DNA from: Verrucomicrobiaceae bacterium
GTDB lineage: Bacteria; Verrucomicrobiota; Verrucomicrobiae; Verrucomicrobiales; Akkermansiaceae
Direction: 5' to 3'
NCBI GenBank assembly: GCA_003820635.1
Contig: RPOS01000032.1
Location: forward strand, 1 to 29,840
DNA: 29,840 nucleotides
Made by a program: the position numbers and the translations under genes. The notes beneath the pieces are model-generated. The model was not told where the DNA came from, made no database searches, and saw nothing but the letters and a program-made list of their open reading frames with translations. Positions 1 to 6,866 of the stretch are shown here, piece by piece. The number at the start of each line of letters is the position of its first letter. Position 1 is the first letter of the stretch.

Positions 1-76
1 CAAGTTCATCATCGAACTGAAGTGAAACTCCAACTTTCAAACTGACAATGAATGCCATAAAATCCAAAGCCACCAT
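1..76. other. Window edge: possible tail of an upstream gene and intergenic DNA
   Basis: The first 25 bases can be read as the end of an open frame finishing FIIELK and a TGA at 23-25, which may be the C-terminus of a gene outside the window. Too little is present to identify it. The remaining 50 bases are AT-richer than the surroundings, and I see no hairpin or clear promoter in them. Confidence 0.2.
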
Positions 77-850
77 TTGCGGTTGAAAAAATTTCTCATA
101 ATGCCGGGAGACACTGCATCAGGCATGCTGCCCGGAGCCTTCGCATGGCATGGCTTTAGCGCCATGTTGATCAGCCTGCTCGCCATCTCTTGCTCGCACG
201 CCGCCCCCCTGCTCCAGCAGGAAACCCCGCGTGGCAGGATCCAATACACCCTCCACACACCCAAAACACCCGTAAGACACCACGTCATTCTCGCCCATGG
301 TTTTCTCCGCACGCCGGAGACGATGGATCACATCGCGGACTCACTCGCCGAGGTCGGCATCGAGACCGCCTGTATCAAGCTAAAGCGCTCCACTCCTTGG
401 AATGGAAACCACGCCGGAAACGCCCGCGACATGATCGCCCTGCGCGAATCGCTCGGCTGGAAAAACATCACTTACGCCGGCTTCTCCGCGGGTGGTCTCT
501 CAGTGCTCATCGCTGCTTCGGAAGATCCCGCCTGCGCCAAACTGCTGTTGTTCGACCCTGTCGATCACGCATCGCTCGGCAAGGACGCCGCCGCCAAAAT
601 CCGCATTCCCGCCCTCGCCTTCCTCGGCAAACCGGGCCCCGGCAACGCGAATCGCAACGCCACCGCCATGCTCGCCGTCCTCCCCGGTTGCCGGATCGTC
701 GAAATCCCGGCAGCCACCCACTGCGACTTCGAGGCCCGCCCCTCCGCCCTTTGCCATCGCCTCACCGGTTCCAGGCCTGACGCAGCGCGCACCGCCGAAG
801 TTCATAAGACCTTGTTGAGCGAATCCTCCTTGTTCCTGAAAACCCAATAA
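77..850 (+). CDS. Exported alpha/beta-hydrolase (probable lipoprotein esterase)
   Basis: This is a small serine hydrolase of the alpha/beta fold, probably acting in the envelope on esters; the substrate is unknown. Counting from the TTG at 77, the nucleophile elbow GFSAGG places Ser at about residue 137. The oxyanion segment LAHGF is near 72-76, the likely acid is Asp160 (LLLFDP) and the likely base is His215 (ATHCDF). The N-terminus is hydrophobic and ends in AISC, a possible lipobox with Cys39. The start is uncertain: TTG 77 gives a basic MRLKK segment, while ATG 101, 125 and 164 are in frame and none has a ribosome binding site. At about 257 residues it is a normal size for a minimal hydrolase of this fold. 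It stands alone, 45 bp upstream of a beta-barrel gene on the same strand. Confidence 0.7.
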   Translation: MRLKKFLIMPGDTASGMLPGAFAWHGFSAMLISLLAISCSHAAPLLQQETPRGRIQYTLHTPKTPVRHHVILAHGFLRTPETMDHIADSLAEVGIETACIKLKRSTPWNGNHAGNARDMIALRESLGWKNITYAGFSAGGLSVLIAASEDPACAKLLLFDPVDHASLGKDAAAKIRIPALAFLGKPGPGNANRNATAMLAVLPGCRIVEIPAATHCDFEARPSALCHRLTGSRPDAARTAEVHKTLLSESSLFLKTQ

Positions 851-895
851 CATTCTTACCATCCGCTCTCTTTTTCTCCAATCTCCTAACCAGCC

Positions 896-1669
896 ATGAA
901 ACCGAAAAACATAATCGCATCCGCCCTTTTGCTCTCCGCCATTCCGGCCTTTGCAGGCACCACCGCGCCATCACTCGACGAACCTCAGTTGGTCACCACC
1001 ACCGACTCCGGCTGGCGCGTCGGGACCTCCATGTATATCTGGACCACCCGCCTTGACGGCGACATGACCTTCCGCGGCACCACCGTGCCGGTTGACGTTC
1101 CCTTCGACAAGATTTTCGACAACCTCAAGTTCACCTTCATGGGCCTCGTCGAAGTCGGCAAAGGCCGATGGAGTTTCATGAGCGATCTCTTCTACGCCAA
1201 GCTGGAGCCATCAACCAGCAATCAGCTCGGAACATTCGATTCACAGATCGAACAATTCATCGGCAACTTCGCGGTGTTCTACCGCATCGTCGAGAATCCC
1301 GCGACACGCCTGGACGCCTACGCCGGTGCCCGTGTGAACTGGATGGAGACGGATGTGGACATCAGTTTCACAGGAGGCAGGAACTTCAATGAGTCCGCCG
1401 ACAAGACCTGGGTGGATCCCATCATCGGCCTCCGCGTCCATCATGATCTCACCGACAAGTTCTTCGTCCGCGCGTTGGCCGACATCGGTGGCTTCGGCAT
1501 CTCGTCGGACATCACCTGGCAGGCCATGGTCTCGCTCGGATACCGCCTGACGGATAACGCTTCCGTGGGACTGGGTTACCGCGGCATCGGCACCGACTAC
1601 ACCAGCGGCACCACCACCTACGACGTCATCAGCCACGGTCTGCTGTTGGGATTGGAATACCGCTTTTGA
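896..1669 (+). CDS. Outer-membrane beta-barrel protein, paralogue 1
   Basis: A 257-residue protein with a classical signal peptide: basic MKPKN, a hydrophobic core, and cleavage after AFA at about residue 20. Alternating aromatic strands follow, and it ends in the C-terminal aromatic signature EYRF typical of BAM-assembled barrels. Motifs such as [14 protein letters not shown] and the Gly-rich strand [11 protein letters not shown] are shared with paralogue 2 at 5871-6644, which has the same length. No transport or binding role can be assigned. About 230 bp at the 5' end are almost identical to paralogue 2 and the rest is clearly more diverged, which suggests gene conversion. No Shine-Dalgarno precedes the ATG. 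Debris of other genes starts immediately downstream, where paralogue 2 is followed by an intact lipase. Confidence 0.8.
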   Translation: MKPKNIIASALLLSAIPAFAGTTAPSLDEPQLVTTTDSGWRVGTSMYIWTTRLDGDMTFRGTTVPVDVPFDKIFDNLKFTFMGLVEVGKGRWSFMSDLFYAKLEPSTSNQLGTFDSQIEQFIGNFAVFYRIVENPATRLDAYAGARVNWMETDVDISFTGGRNFNESADKTWVDPIIGLRVHHDLTDKFFVRALADIGGFGISSDITWQAMVSLGYRLTDNASVGLGYRGIGTDYTSGTTTYDVISHGLLLGLEYRF

Positions 1670-1705
1670 ATCGAGTGGATGCCTGCCAGTCCCACATTCC
1701 GAATA

Positions 1706-1736
1706 CTCTCCACCAACAACGGCAAACGCCTGAAGT
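1706..1736 (+). repeat. 31-bp direct repeat, left copy (flanks dinD)
   Basis: This stretch, beginning CTCTCC and ending CCTGAAGT, recurs at 2701-2731 with a single mismatch (A or G at position 7). In both copies the same frame reads NNGKRLK, so the repeat is the coding end of one protein family. In this copy the frame runs on to a TGA that overlaps the dinD ATG as ATGA. The residues just before the repeat differ from the right copy, so this copy is an isolated tail. Confidence 0.85.
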
Positions 1737-1743
1737 TGCCATC

Positions 1744-2598
1744 ATGAAATCCGATCAAATCCTTGCCTTGACTTCCACCTTTGAGGGACATGCCCAAACT
1801 ACCGAAGATGGCGTGGAATACTGGCTGGCTCGCGACCTTCAGCAGCTGCTTGGATATACGCAGTGGCGAAATTTCTTGAACACGGTTTCCAAGGCCAGGA
1901 CGGCCTGCGAAGTCTCTGGTCATCAAGTCTCGGACCATTTTGCTGACGTCAGCAAAATGGTCGATCTTGGCTCCGGCTCCCAGCGCCAGATCGATGACAT
2001 CATGCTCACAAGGTATGCCTGCTACCTCATCGCCCAAAACGGCGATCCGCAAAAACAGGAGATCGCCTTCGCTCAGACCTACTTTGCCGTTCAAACCCGC
2101 AGGGCAGAGTTAATCCAGCAACGTTTGGAGGAAGCAGAGCGCGTCTCAGCCCGCCGCAAACTCTCCACTACGGAGAAAGATCTGTCGCAGGTGATTTTCG
2201 AGCAGACTGGCGGCAACGAGAACTTCGCCATCATCCGCAGCAAAGGAGATCAGGCCCTCTTCGGTAAATCCACTCAGGCCATGAAAGCCAAGTGGAAGGT
2301 TCCCGATTCCCGACCTCTGGCTGACTTTGCGCCCACCATCATTCTCAAGGCGAAAGATTTCGCCGCTGAAATCACCATCTTCAATTCACGGGACAAACAC
2401 CTCAGCACCGAATCGGCCATCTCCCAGGAGCACATCACCAACAATGACGCCGTCCGGCGCACCCTGCTCGAACGTGGCATCCGCCCGGAATCTCTCCCTC
2501 CCGCAGAAGACGTGAAAAAGGTCGAGCGACGCCTCACCAGCGAGGAAAAGAAATCCCTTAAAAAGCCAGACGTGCTTAAAAACGACCCCAAGCCATGA
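1744..2598 (+). CDS. dinD: DinD-like DNA damage-inducible protein
   Basis: A 284-residue protein matching the DinD family from end to end. The N-terminal half carries the family block: the [11 protein letters not shown] region, [10 protein letters not shown], the DHF...KMV segment, [13 protein letters not shown] and [10 protein letters not shown]. The C-terminal half ([12 protein letters not shown] onward, then [18 protein letters not shown]) ends in a Lys-rich tail. E. coli DinD is SOS-induced and acts on RecA-DNA filaments; members are often found inside type I restriction loci. The ATG at 1744 overlaps a preceding TGA as ATGA, which implies coupling to a lost upstream gene. No LexA box is evident. 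It lies between 31-bp direct repeats and other gene fragments, so it looks like an imported cassette. A perfect 30-bp palindrome lies inside it at 1933-1962. Confidence 0.88.
   Translation: MKSDQILALTSTFEGHAQTTEDGVEYWLARDLQQLLGYTQWRNFLNTVSKARTACEVSGHQVSDHFADVSKMVDLGSGSQRQIDDIMLTRYACYLIAQNGDPQKQEIAFAQTYFAVQTRRAELIQQRLEEAERVSARRKLSTTEKDLSQVIFEQTGGNENFAIIRSKGDQALFGKSTQAMKAKWKVPDSRPLADFAPTIILKAKDFAAEITIFNSRDKHLSTESAISQEHITNNDAVRRTLLERGIRPESLPPAEDVKKVERRLTSEEKKSLKKPDVLKNDPKP
1933..1962. repeat. Perfect 30-bp palindrome inside dinD
   Basis: The 15 bases GACCATTTTGCTGAC are followed directly by their exact reverse complement, with no spacer. The palindrome encodes [10 protein letters not shown] of DinD, part of the conserved family block. 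It could extrude as a cruciform or bind a dimeric protein. I see no similar palindrome elsewhere in the window. Confidence 0.95.
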
Positions 2599-2847
2599 GC
2601 CTCGCACCATTCGCCATTCGAAATTCGCCACTCGGCATTTCCCCAGCCCGAGCGCCTGCTCAAGCTCAACGAAATTTCCATCACCCGGATGCGCACCCTT
2701 CTCTCCGCCAACAACGGCAAACGCCTGAAGTGATGAAGCAACCCGGCCTCCCCACCGCCATGAACCACCTCGAACAACTTCTAAGCTCCTACGCCTGAAC
2801 CATGTCGGACGAACTCACCCCATCCTCCGATTTCTTCAGCGACGTGC
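2599..2847 (+). pseudogene. Mosaic of gene ends and starts, probably a restriction-type locus
   Basis: No intact gene. Three pieces can be read. First, an open frame ending LLSANNGKRLK and TGA at 2731-2733, which contains the right copy of the 31-bp repeat. Second, a short frame from ATG 2733 (TGATG overlap) to TGA 2798 reading MKQPGLPTAMNHLEQLLSSY plus Ala. Third, a start at ATG 2802 reading MSDELTPSSDFFSDV, which breaks off near 2847 where lipase-derived sequence begins in another frame. The tightly coupled stop/start junctions resemble an operon cut into pieces. An hsd-type restriction locus would fit the adjacent dinD, but no diagnostic hsd motif remains. Confidence 0.4.
2701..2731 (+). 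repeat. 31-bp direct repeat, right copy (flanks dinD)
   Basis: This copy matches 1706-1736 at 30 of 31 positions. Here the frame ends immediately after the repeat (AAG TGA), and the longer upstream reading EISITRMRTLLSANNGKRLK suggests this is the tail in its native setting. Confidence 0.85.
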
Positions 2848-3054
2848 GGTGCATCCTATCACTCCATCGTTGGCGACCGGGGCAAAGGTGACACGCCCGA
2901 CTCCTCGGATGGCGTTGTCGCCTATTGGAGTTCACACGTCGCTGGTGCCGCCTCCGAAAAAGTCGTTCCCTCCGGCCACGGTTCCCACCAAAATCCGGAA
3001 GGCATCGAAGAAGCCCGTCGCATTCTCCAACTCCACCTTAAGAACTCTCAGTGA
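2848..3054 (+). pseudogene. C-terminal remnant of a lipase paralogous to 6867-8459
   Basis: The frame reads YHSIVGDRGKGDTPDSSDGV onward to LQLHLKNSQ and TGA at 3052-3054. It aligns without gaps to the last 65 or so residues of the intact lipase (HHSIIGDRGKGDTPNSSDGV to LHLHLKSN). It keeps the presumed catalytic Asp (SSDGVV) and His (GHGSHQNPE), but the signal peptide, oxyanion loop and nucleophile elbow are gone. The left boundary near 2848 joins a different frame from an unrelated gene start. The TGA overlaps the GTG start of the MscS gene, so the lost lipase was probably once coupled to that gene. Confidence 0.85.
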
Positions 3055-5081
3055 ACCGTTTGTTAAGAATTGTTAGACTCGTCGTCATCGCAGCTGCATC
3101 GTTTGGCATTCTGGCCACTCGGCTCACGGCGCAGGATGCCTTGGCTGGGGATTTCTCGAAACGCCCTGAAATTGAAAAACGCCTGGCAGCCGTCCGCGCC
3201 GAAACCAGCGCCCTGCCTGCGGACGCGGATCCCGAACTCCGTGAGCGTCTCCAAGAACTGGAAGCCATCTGCCAGTTTCACCTGACCGCACTGGATGTCC
3301 TCACCAAGGCCCAGGCCGGACGTGATGCCGCAACCCAGGCTTTGAGCGCTTGGCGCGGCTTTCCCCAACCACCACCCTACTCGATCCTTCTTCAGGACGA
3401 GATCCGCGAGACGCTGGCTACCTTGGTTGCCGCCCGGCGCGCCGGCGAGGCGCAACTCCGCATCTTCCGCGCGGAAATCGAAGGGGCCCGCGACAGGCTC
3501 GACGCGCACCAGCAGGCTGAGCGCCAGTTCACGGAAGCGGCGAGCATCGCGACATCACCCGAAGCCCGTCACAGTGCCGAGCGCTCAATCAAATCCGAAC
3601 AAGTGTCTTCCCGCTTTGCCGCCGAGTTGGTGGGACGCCTGAACCTGCGGCTCCAAGCCCAGCAGGCGGAGTTGGACATGATCCGTCCGCAAATCGAACT
3701 GGCCGCCCTCAAGGAAAAGGCGCTCAAAGGCAAAACGACATTCTCCCAGAAGGATTTAGATGAAATCCAGCGAACCATCTCACGCGAAAGGACGGAAACG
3801 CTTGCCGCGCTGATTTCCGCAAGTCGTCAATCCCTATCGCCCAATCCGCTGCTGACCTGGAAAATCGAGTTCCTTGATTTGAATAAAGAATTCTGGAACA
3901 CCCGCTTCACCGCACTCGGCAATAAAGATCCGGAGATCGCGAAGAAAGCTCTCGCCACGCTCGCCGAACACAAAACCCGTGTCGATGACTGGATCGAGAT
4001 CGCCCAACTCCGGCTCTCTGGCGGTGCCACCGCGGCCGCCGAAATCGATCTTGCGAAAATGCGCGAGAGTTTACAGCAAGCCGCACAGCTGCAGCGCCGC
4101 ATCGGCTTTGCCATTGCTGATCTCGAAGGCGGGCATCTGAAGGTGCCCGCGCTCGATCTGCTCAGTTCGCGACTGAGCGCGCTCTGGAACGCGGAACTGT
4201 ATCTTGCCGAGGAAACCGAAGTGGTCAACGGCAGCAAGATTTCCACCTACCGCGCCGTCACTGTCGCAAAGCTCGCGAGACTCGCGCTCATTCTAACAGT
4301 CGGCTGGCTGCTGCTGCGTTTCATCACGCGGAAGGTCGAATCGATCATCGTCCGCAAGGCCGGCATTTCAAATGCAGCTGCCGAACTTGCCGCCAAATTG
4401 GTCTTCGTCCTCGGTCTCGCCCTGCTAATGGTTTACGGGCTGAATACAGTCCGCATCCCCTTCACCGTCTTTGCCTTCCTCGGAGGCGCGCTGGCCATCG
4501 GCGTCGGTTTTGGAACCCAGACACTGCTCAAAAATTTCATCAGCGGCGTCATCCTCATCTTCGAGCGTCCGCTCAAGGTCGGCGACACTGTGGAAATCGA
4601 GGGCGTGACGGGCAGCATCCGCAGCATCGGCATACGCGCCTCCGTCATCACACAAGGCAACGGCATCGACACCATCATTCCTAACAGCAACCTGTTGGAG
4701 AACCAAGTAACCAACTGGACACTGAGCAACACACTGCTCCGCCATTCACTCACCGTTGGCGTGGATTACTCGTCACCCACCCGCGAGGTGTCGCACGCGC
4801 TGCTGGCTGTCGCGAACGATCACGGGCTGGTCCTCAAGGATCCCGCACCCGAGGTGCGCTTCGAGGACTTCGGCGACAAGGCGCTGGTCTTCCGCCTGCT
4901 CTTCTGGTTCGATACTCGGAAAATCTCGCGCGACACTCTTACCAGCGACCTTCGATACATGATCGCGAAATCCTTCGGCGAAGCGGGTCTCATCATTTCC
5001 AGCCCCCAGCAGGATTTCAAAATCAATCCTGAATCCTCACTCCGCATCGAACTGACAAAACCAACAAAACCATCCTATTGA
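3051..5081 (+). CDS. MscS-family mechanosensitive channel with long periplasmic N-domain
   Basis: A 676-residue protein of the large MscS class (MscK/MscM-like architecture). Residues 1-28 form a signal peptide ending LTAQ. Residues 30-390 are an Ala/Glu/Gln-rich helical, coiled-coil-like periplasmic domain. Membrane segments follow at about 403-428, 443-467 and 471-490. The last, FLGGALAIGVGFGTQTLLKN, is the Gly/Ala-rich pore helix. The MscS beta domain follows (ERPLKVGDTVEIEGVTGSI) and then the cytoplasmic alpha/beta domain. Such channels release solutes on hypo-osmotic shock. The chosen start is GTG 3051, because it begins the signal peptide and overlaps the lipase-remnant stop as GTGA. 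The canonical small MscS is only about 290 residues. Confidence 0.88.
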   Translation: MNRLLRIVRLVVIAAASFGILATRLTAQDALAGDFSKRPEIEKRLAAVRAETSALPADADPELRERLQELEAICQFHLTALDVLTKAQAGRDAATQALSAWRGFPQPPPYSILLQDEIRETLATLVAARRAGEAQLRIFRAEIEGARDRLDAHQQAERQFTEAASIATSPEARHSAERSIKSEQVSSRFAAELVGRLNLRLQAQQAELDMIRPQIELAALKEKALKGKTTFSQKDLDEIQRTISRERTETLAALISASRQSLSPNPLLTWKIEFLDLNKEFWNTRFTALGNKDPEIAKKALATLAEHKTRVDDWIEIAQLRLSGGATAAAEIDLAKMRESLQQAAQLQRRIGFAIADLEGGHLKVPALDLLSSRLSALWNAELYLAEETEVVNGSKISTYRAVTVAKLARLALILTVGWLLLRFITRKVESIIVRKAGISNAAAELAAKLVFVLGLALLMVYGLNTVRIPFTVFAFLGGALAIGVGFGTQTLLKNFISGVILIFERPLKVGDTVEIEGVTGSIRSIGIRASVITQGNGIDTIIPNSNLLENQVTNWTLSNTLLRHSLTVGVDYSSPTREVSHALLAVANDHGLVLKDPAPEVRFEDFGDKALVFRLLFWFDTRKISRDTLTSDLRYMIAKSFGEAGLIISSPQQDFKINPESSLRIELTKPTKPSY

Positions 5082-5140
5082 GAATCGCATAATAAAGCGA
5101 CTATTCGGGCCAAAGTTCAGCTTGCGGGAAGCATGCACGG

Positions 5141-5801
5141 ATGATCCTGGGCCTGCGCCGCATTCTACTCAATGCGGCGGTCGCGTGGTGGGAGATGTTC
5201 GGTGTCGGGCTGCTCACCGCAGCCATCATCAATGAGTGGGATGATCACTACTGCTACCCGCCCGCCGCATGGTATTCCTATGGCTGCGGCGCGGTCTATC
5301 ATTATGGCTACGGCGGCTACTACGGCGCGGCCGGCCGCGTTTACGGTCCATGCGGCGGAGCCGGCCGCGCCGCCGCCTACAATCCGGTGACCGGCCGCGC
5401 CGCCGCCGATGGTTATGTTTCCGGTGCGGCAGGAAGTGCCGCCGGTGTTCGCACCAACCAAGGAACCGGTGCCGCGGCATGGGATACCAAGTATGGCCAG
5501 GGAGGCGTTGCCAAAACGAAAAACGACAACGTCTATGCTGCCCACAACGGCAATGTGTATAAGAAGGACTCCGATGGAAATTGGAGCTCCAATACCGGCA
5601 GTGGTTGGAAACCCGTCGAGCAACCCACGCGCCCGGCCAGCGCCGGCAGCCAGTCCGCCACCCAGCCGCAATCCAGAAGCCGCCAGTCGCTCGACTCGAT
5701 GCACTAGGTCACGTGAGCGTGGCAGCGCCCAAACCCAGCGCGCCCAGTCGTTCCAGCGCTCCGCTCCCAGTGGAGGTGGCGGCGGTAGCAGCCGCCGTTG
5801 A
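5141..5801 (+). pseudogene. Tyr/Gly-rich secreted or membrane protein with a C-terminal frameshift
   Basis: From ATG 5141 the frame gives a hydrophobic segment (WWEMFGVGLLTAAII), then a Tyr/Gly/Ala-rich region with AAYNPVTG, then NVYAAHNGNVYKKDSDGNW. That layout is seen in large secreted proteins of unknown function, here with most of the N-terminus missing. The frame stops at TAG 5705-5707 after DSMH. Dropping one base (T5705) restores a continuous frame reading RSRERGSAQTQRAQSFQRS and a Gly-rich end GGGGGSSRR with TGA at 5799-5801. That tail is the usual ending of this protein type, so the stop is probably a one-base insertion or a sequencing error. GC-rich internal repeats around CCGGCCGCGCCGCCGCC occur near 5361 and 5391. 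Confidence 0.6.
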
Positions 5802-5870
5802 ACAAGTTCATTGCTCGCAGCCACAATACCTGATGTTATTTCTCCAAGCCGATCTCATATCCACACCATC

Positions 5871-6644
5871 ATGAAGTCCAAATCCATAATCGCATCCGCC
5901 CTTTTGCTCTCCGCCGTTCCGGCCTTTGCAGGCACCACCGCGCCATCACTCGACGAACCTCAGTTGGTCACCACCACCGACTCCGGCTGGCGCGTCGGGA
6001 CCTCCATGTATATCTGGACCACCCGCCTCGACGGCGAAATGACCTTCCGCGGCACCACCGTGCCGGTTGACGTTCCCTTCGACAAGATTTTCGACAACCT
6101 CAAGTTCACCTTCATGGGGCTTGTGGAAGTCGGCAAAGGCAGGTGGAGCTTCATGTCGGATCTGTTCTATGCCAAGCTGGAGCCTTCAACTTCCAACCAG
6201 TTGGGAGCCTTCGAATCCCAGATCGAGCAATTCATCGGCAACTTCGCCGTGTTCTACAATATCGTCGAAACCTCCACCACCCGCTTCGACACCTACGCCG
6301 GCGCGCGCGTCAACTGGATGGAGACCGATGTCGATATCAGGTTGAATAACAGACCAGCCTTCAGCGAATCCGCCGACAAGACTTGGATAGATCCCATCAT
6401 CGGCTTCCGCGTCCACCATGATATCACCGACAAGTGGTTCATCCGTGCGCTGGCCGACATCGGCGGCTTTGGCATTTCTTCGGACATCACCTGGCAGGGC
6501 ATGGCCTCGCTTGGATACCGTGTCACTGAAAATGCCTCCGTGGGCCTCGGCTACCGTGGCATCGGCACGGATTACAGCAGCGGCGGCACCACCTATGATG
6601 TCATCAGCCACGGCTTGCTGCTGGGACTTGAATACCGGTTTTGA
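5871..6644 (+). CDS. Outer-membrane beta-barrel protein, paralogue 2
   Basis: A 257-residue barrel with a cleavable signal peptide ([20 protein letters not shown]) and a C-terminal EYRF. It is co-linear with paralogue 1 (896-1669) over its full length, without net insertions. Bases 5886-6118 differ from 911-1143 at only three positions, then divergence rises sharply, mostly at third codon positions. The ATG at 5871 is chosen because it matches the paralogue; an in-frame upstream ATG at 5811 would put a non-signal-like extension ahead of the signal peptide. No Shine-Dalgarno is visible. The lipase at 6867 follows on the same strand after a repeat element, so the barrel-lipase pair may be functionally linked. 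Confidence 0.82.
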   Translation: MKSKSIIASALLLSAVPAFAGTTAPSLDEPQLVTTTDSGWRVGTSMYIWTTRLDGEMTFRGTTVPVDVPFDKIFDNLKFTFMGLVEVGKGRWSFMSDLFYAKLEPSTSNQLGAFESQIEQFIGNFAVFYNIVETSTTRFDTYAGARVNWMETDVDIRLNNRPAFSESADKTWIDPIIGFRVHHDITDKWFIRALADIGGFGISSDITWQGMASLGYRVTENASVGLGYRGIGTDYSSGGTTYDVISHGLLLGLEYRF

Positions 6645-6660
6645 TCAAGCGGAGCACACG

Positions 6661-6790
6661 CGCCCCCGCGTGTTCCATGGCGCGCCCCCGCGGCATGGGG
6701 GCGTCGCATCACGAGCGAGTCAGCCCCTTGGAGCAGGCGTCTGTTTCCAGCGAGGGCGCTGAAAACCACACGCGAGGGCGCGTGTGGTCC
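6661..6790. repeat. MITE/BIME-like element with 22-bp terminal inverted repeats
   Basis: The ends at 6661-6682 (GGAGCACACGCG...) and 6769-6790 (...CGCGTGTGGTCC) are inverted repeats matching at 20 of 22 positions. Each end also folds on itself: ACACGCG/CGCGTGT at 6666-6683 and CCACACGCG/CGCGTGTGG around an AGGG loop at 6766-6787. A third hairpin, CGCCCCC/GGGGGCG, lies at 6693-6713. There is no open frame of note. Flanking bases ATCAAGC and ATCAAAC are similar but not an exact target duplication. It lies between the barrel and lipase genes and could also end or attenuate transcription. Confidence 0.6.
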
Positions 6791-6866
6791 CCATCAAACA
6801 ATTTTTCGCCACTCTTGCGGAAAACATTCGGACACGATTCCATCAGCCCCGTCACAAGCATAGTCC

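Noticed and set aside
5320..5410. GC-rich palindromes around GGCCGGCC as a regulatory or recombination site
   Set aside because: They arise from repeated codons for Gly, Arg and Ala in the Tyr/Gly-rich protein, and the repeats are in frame.
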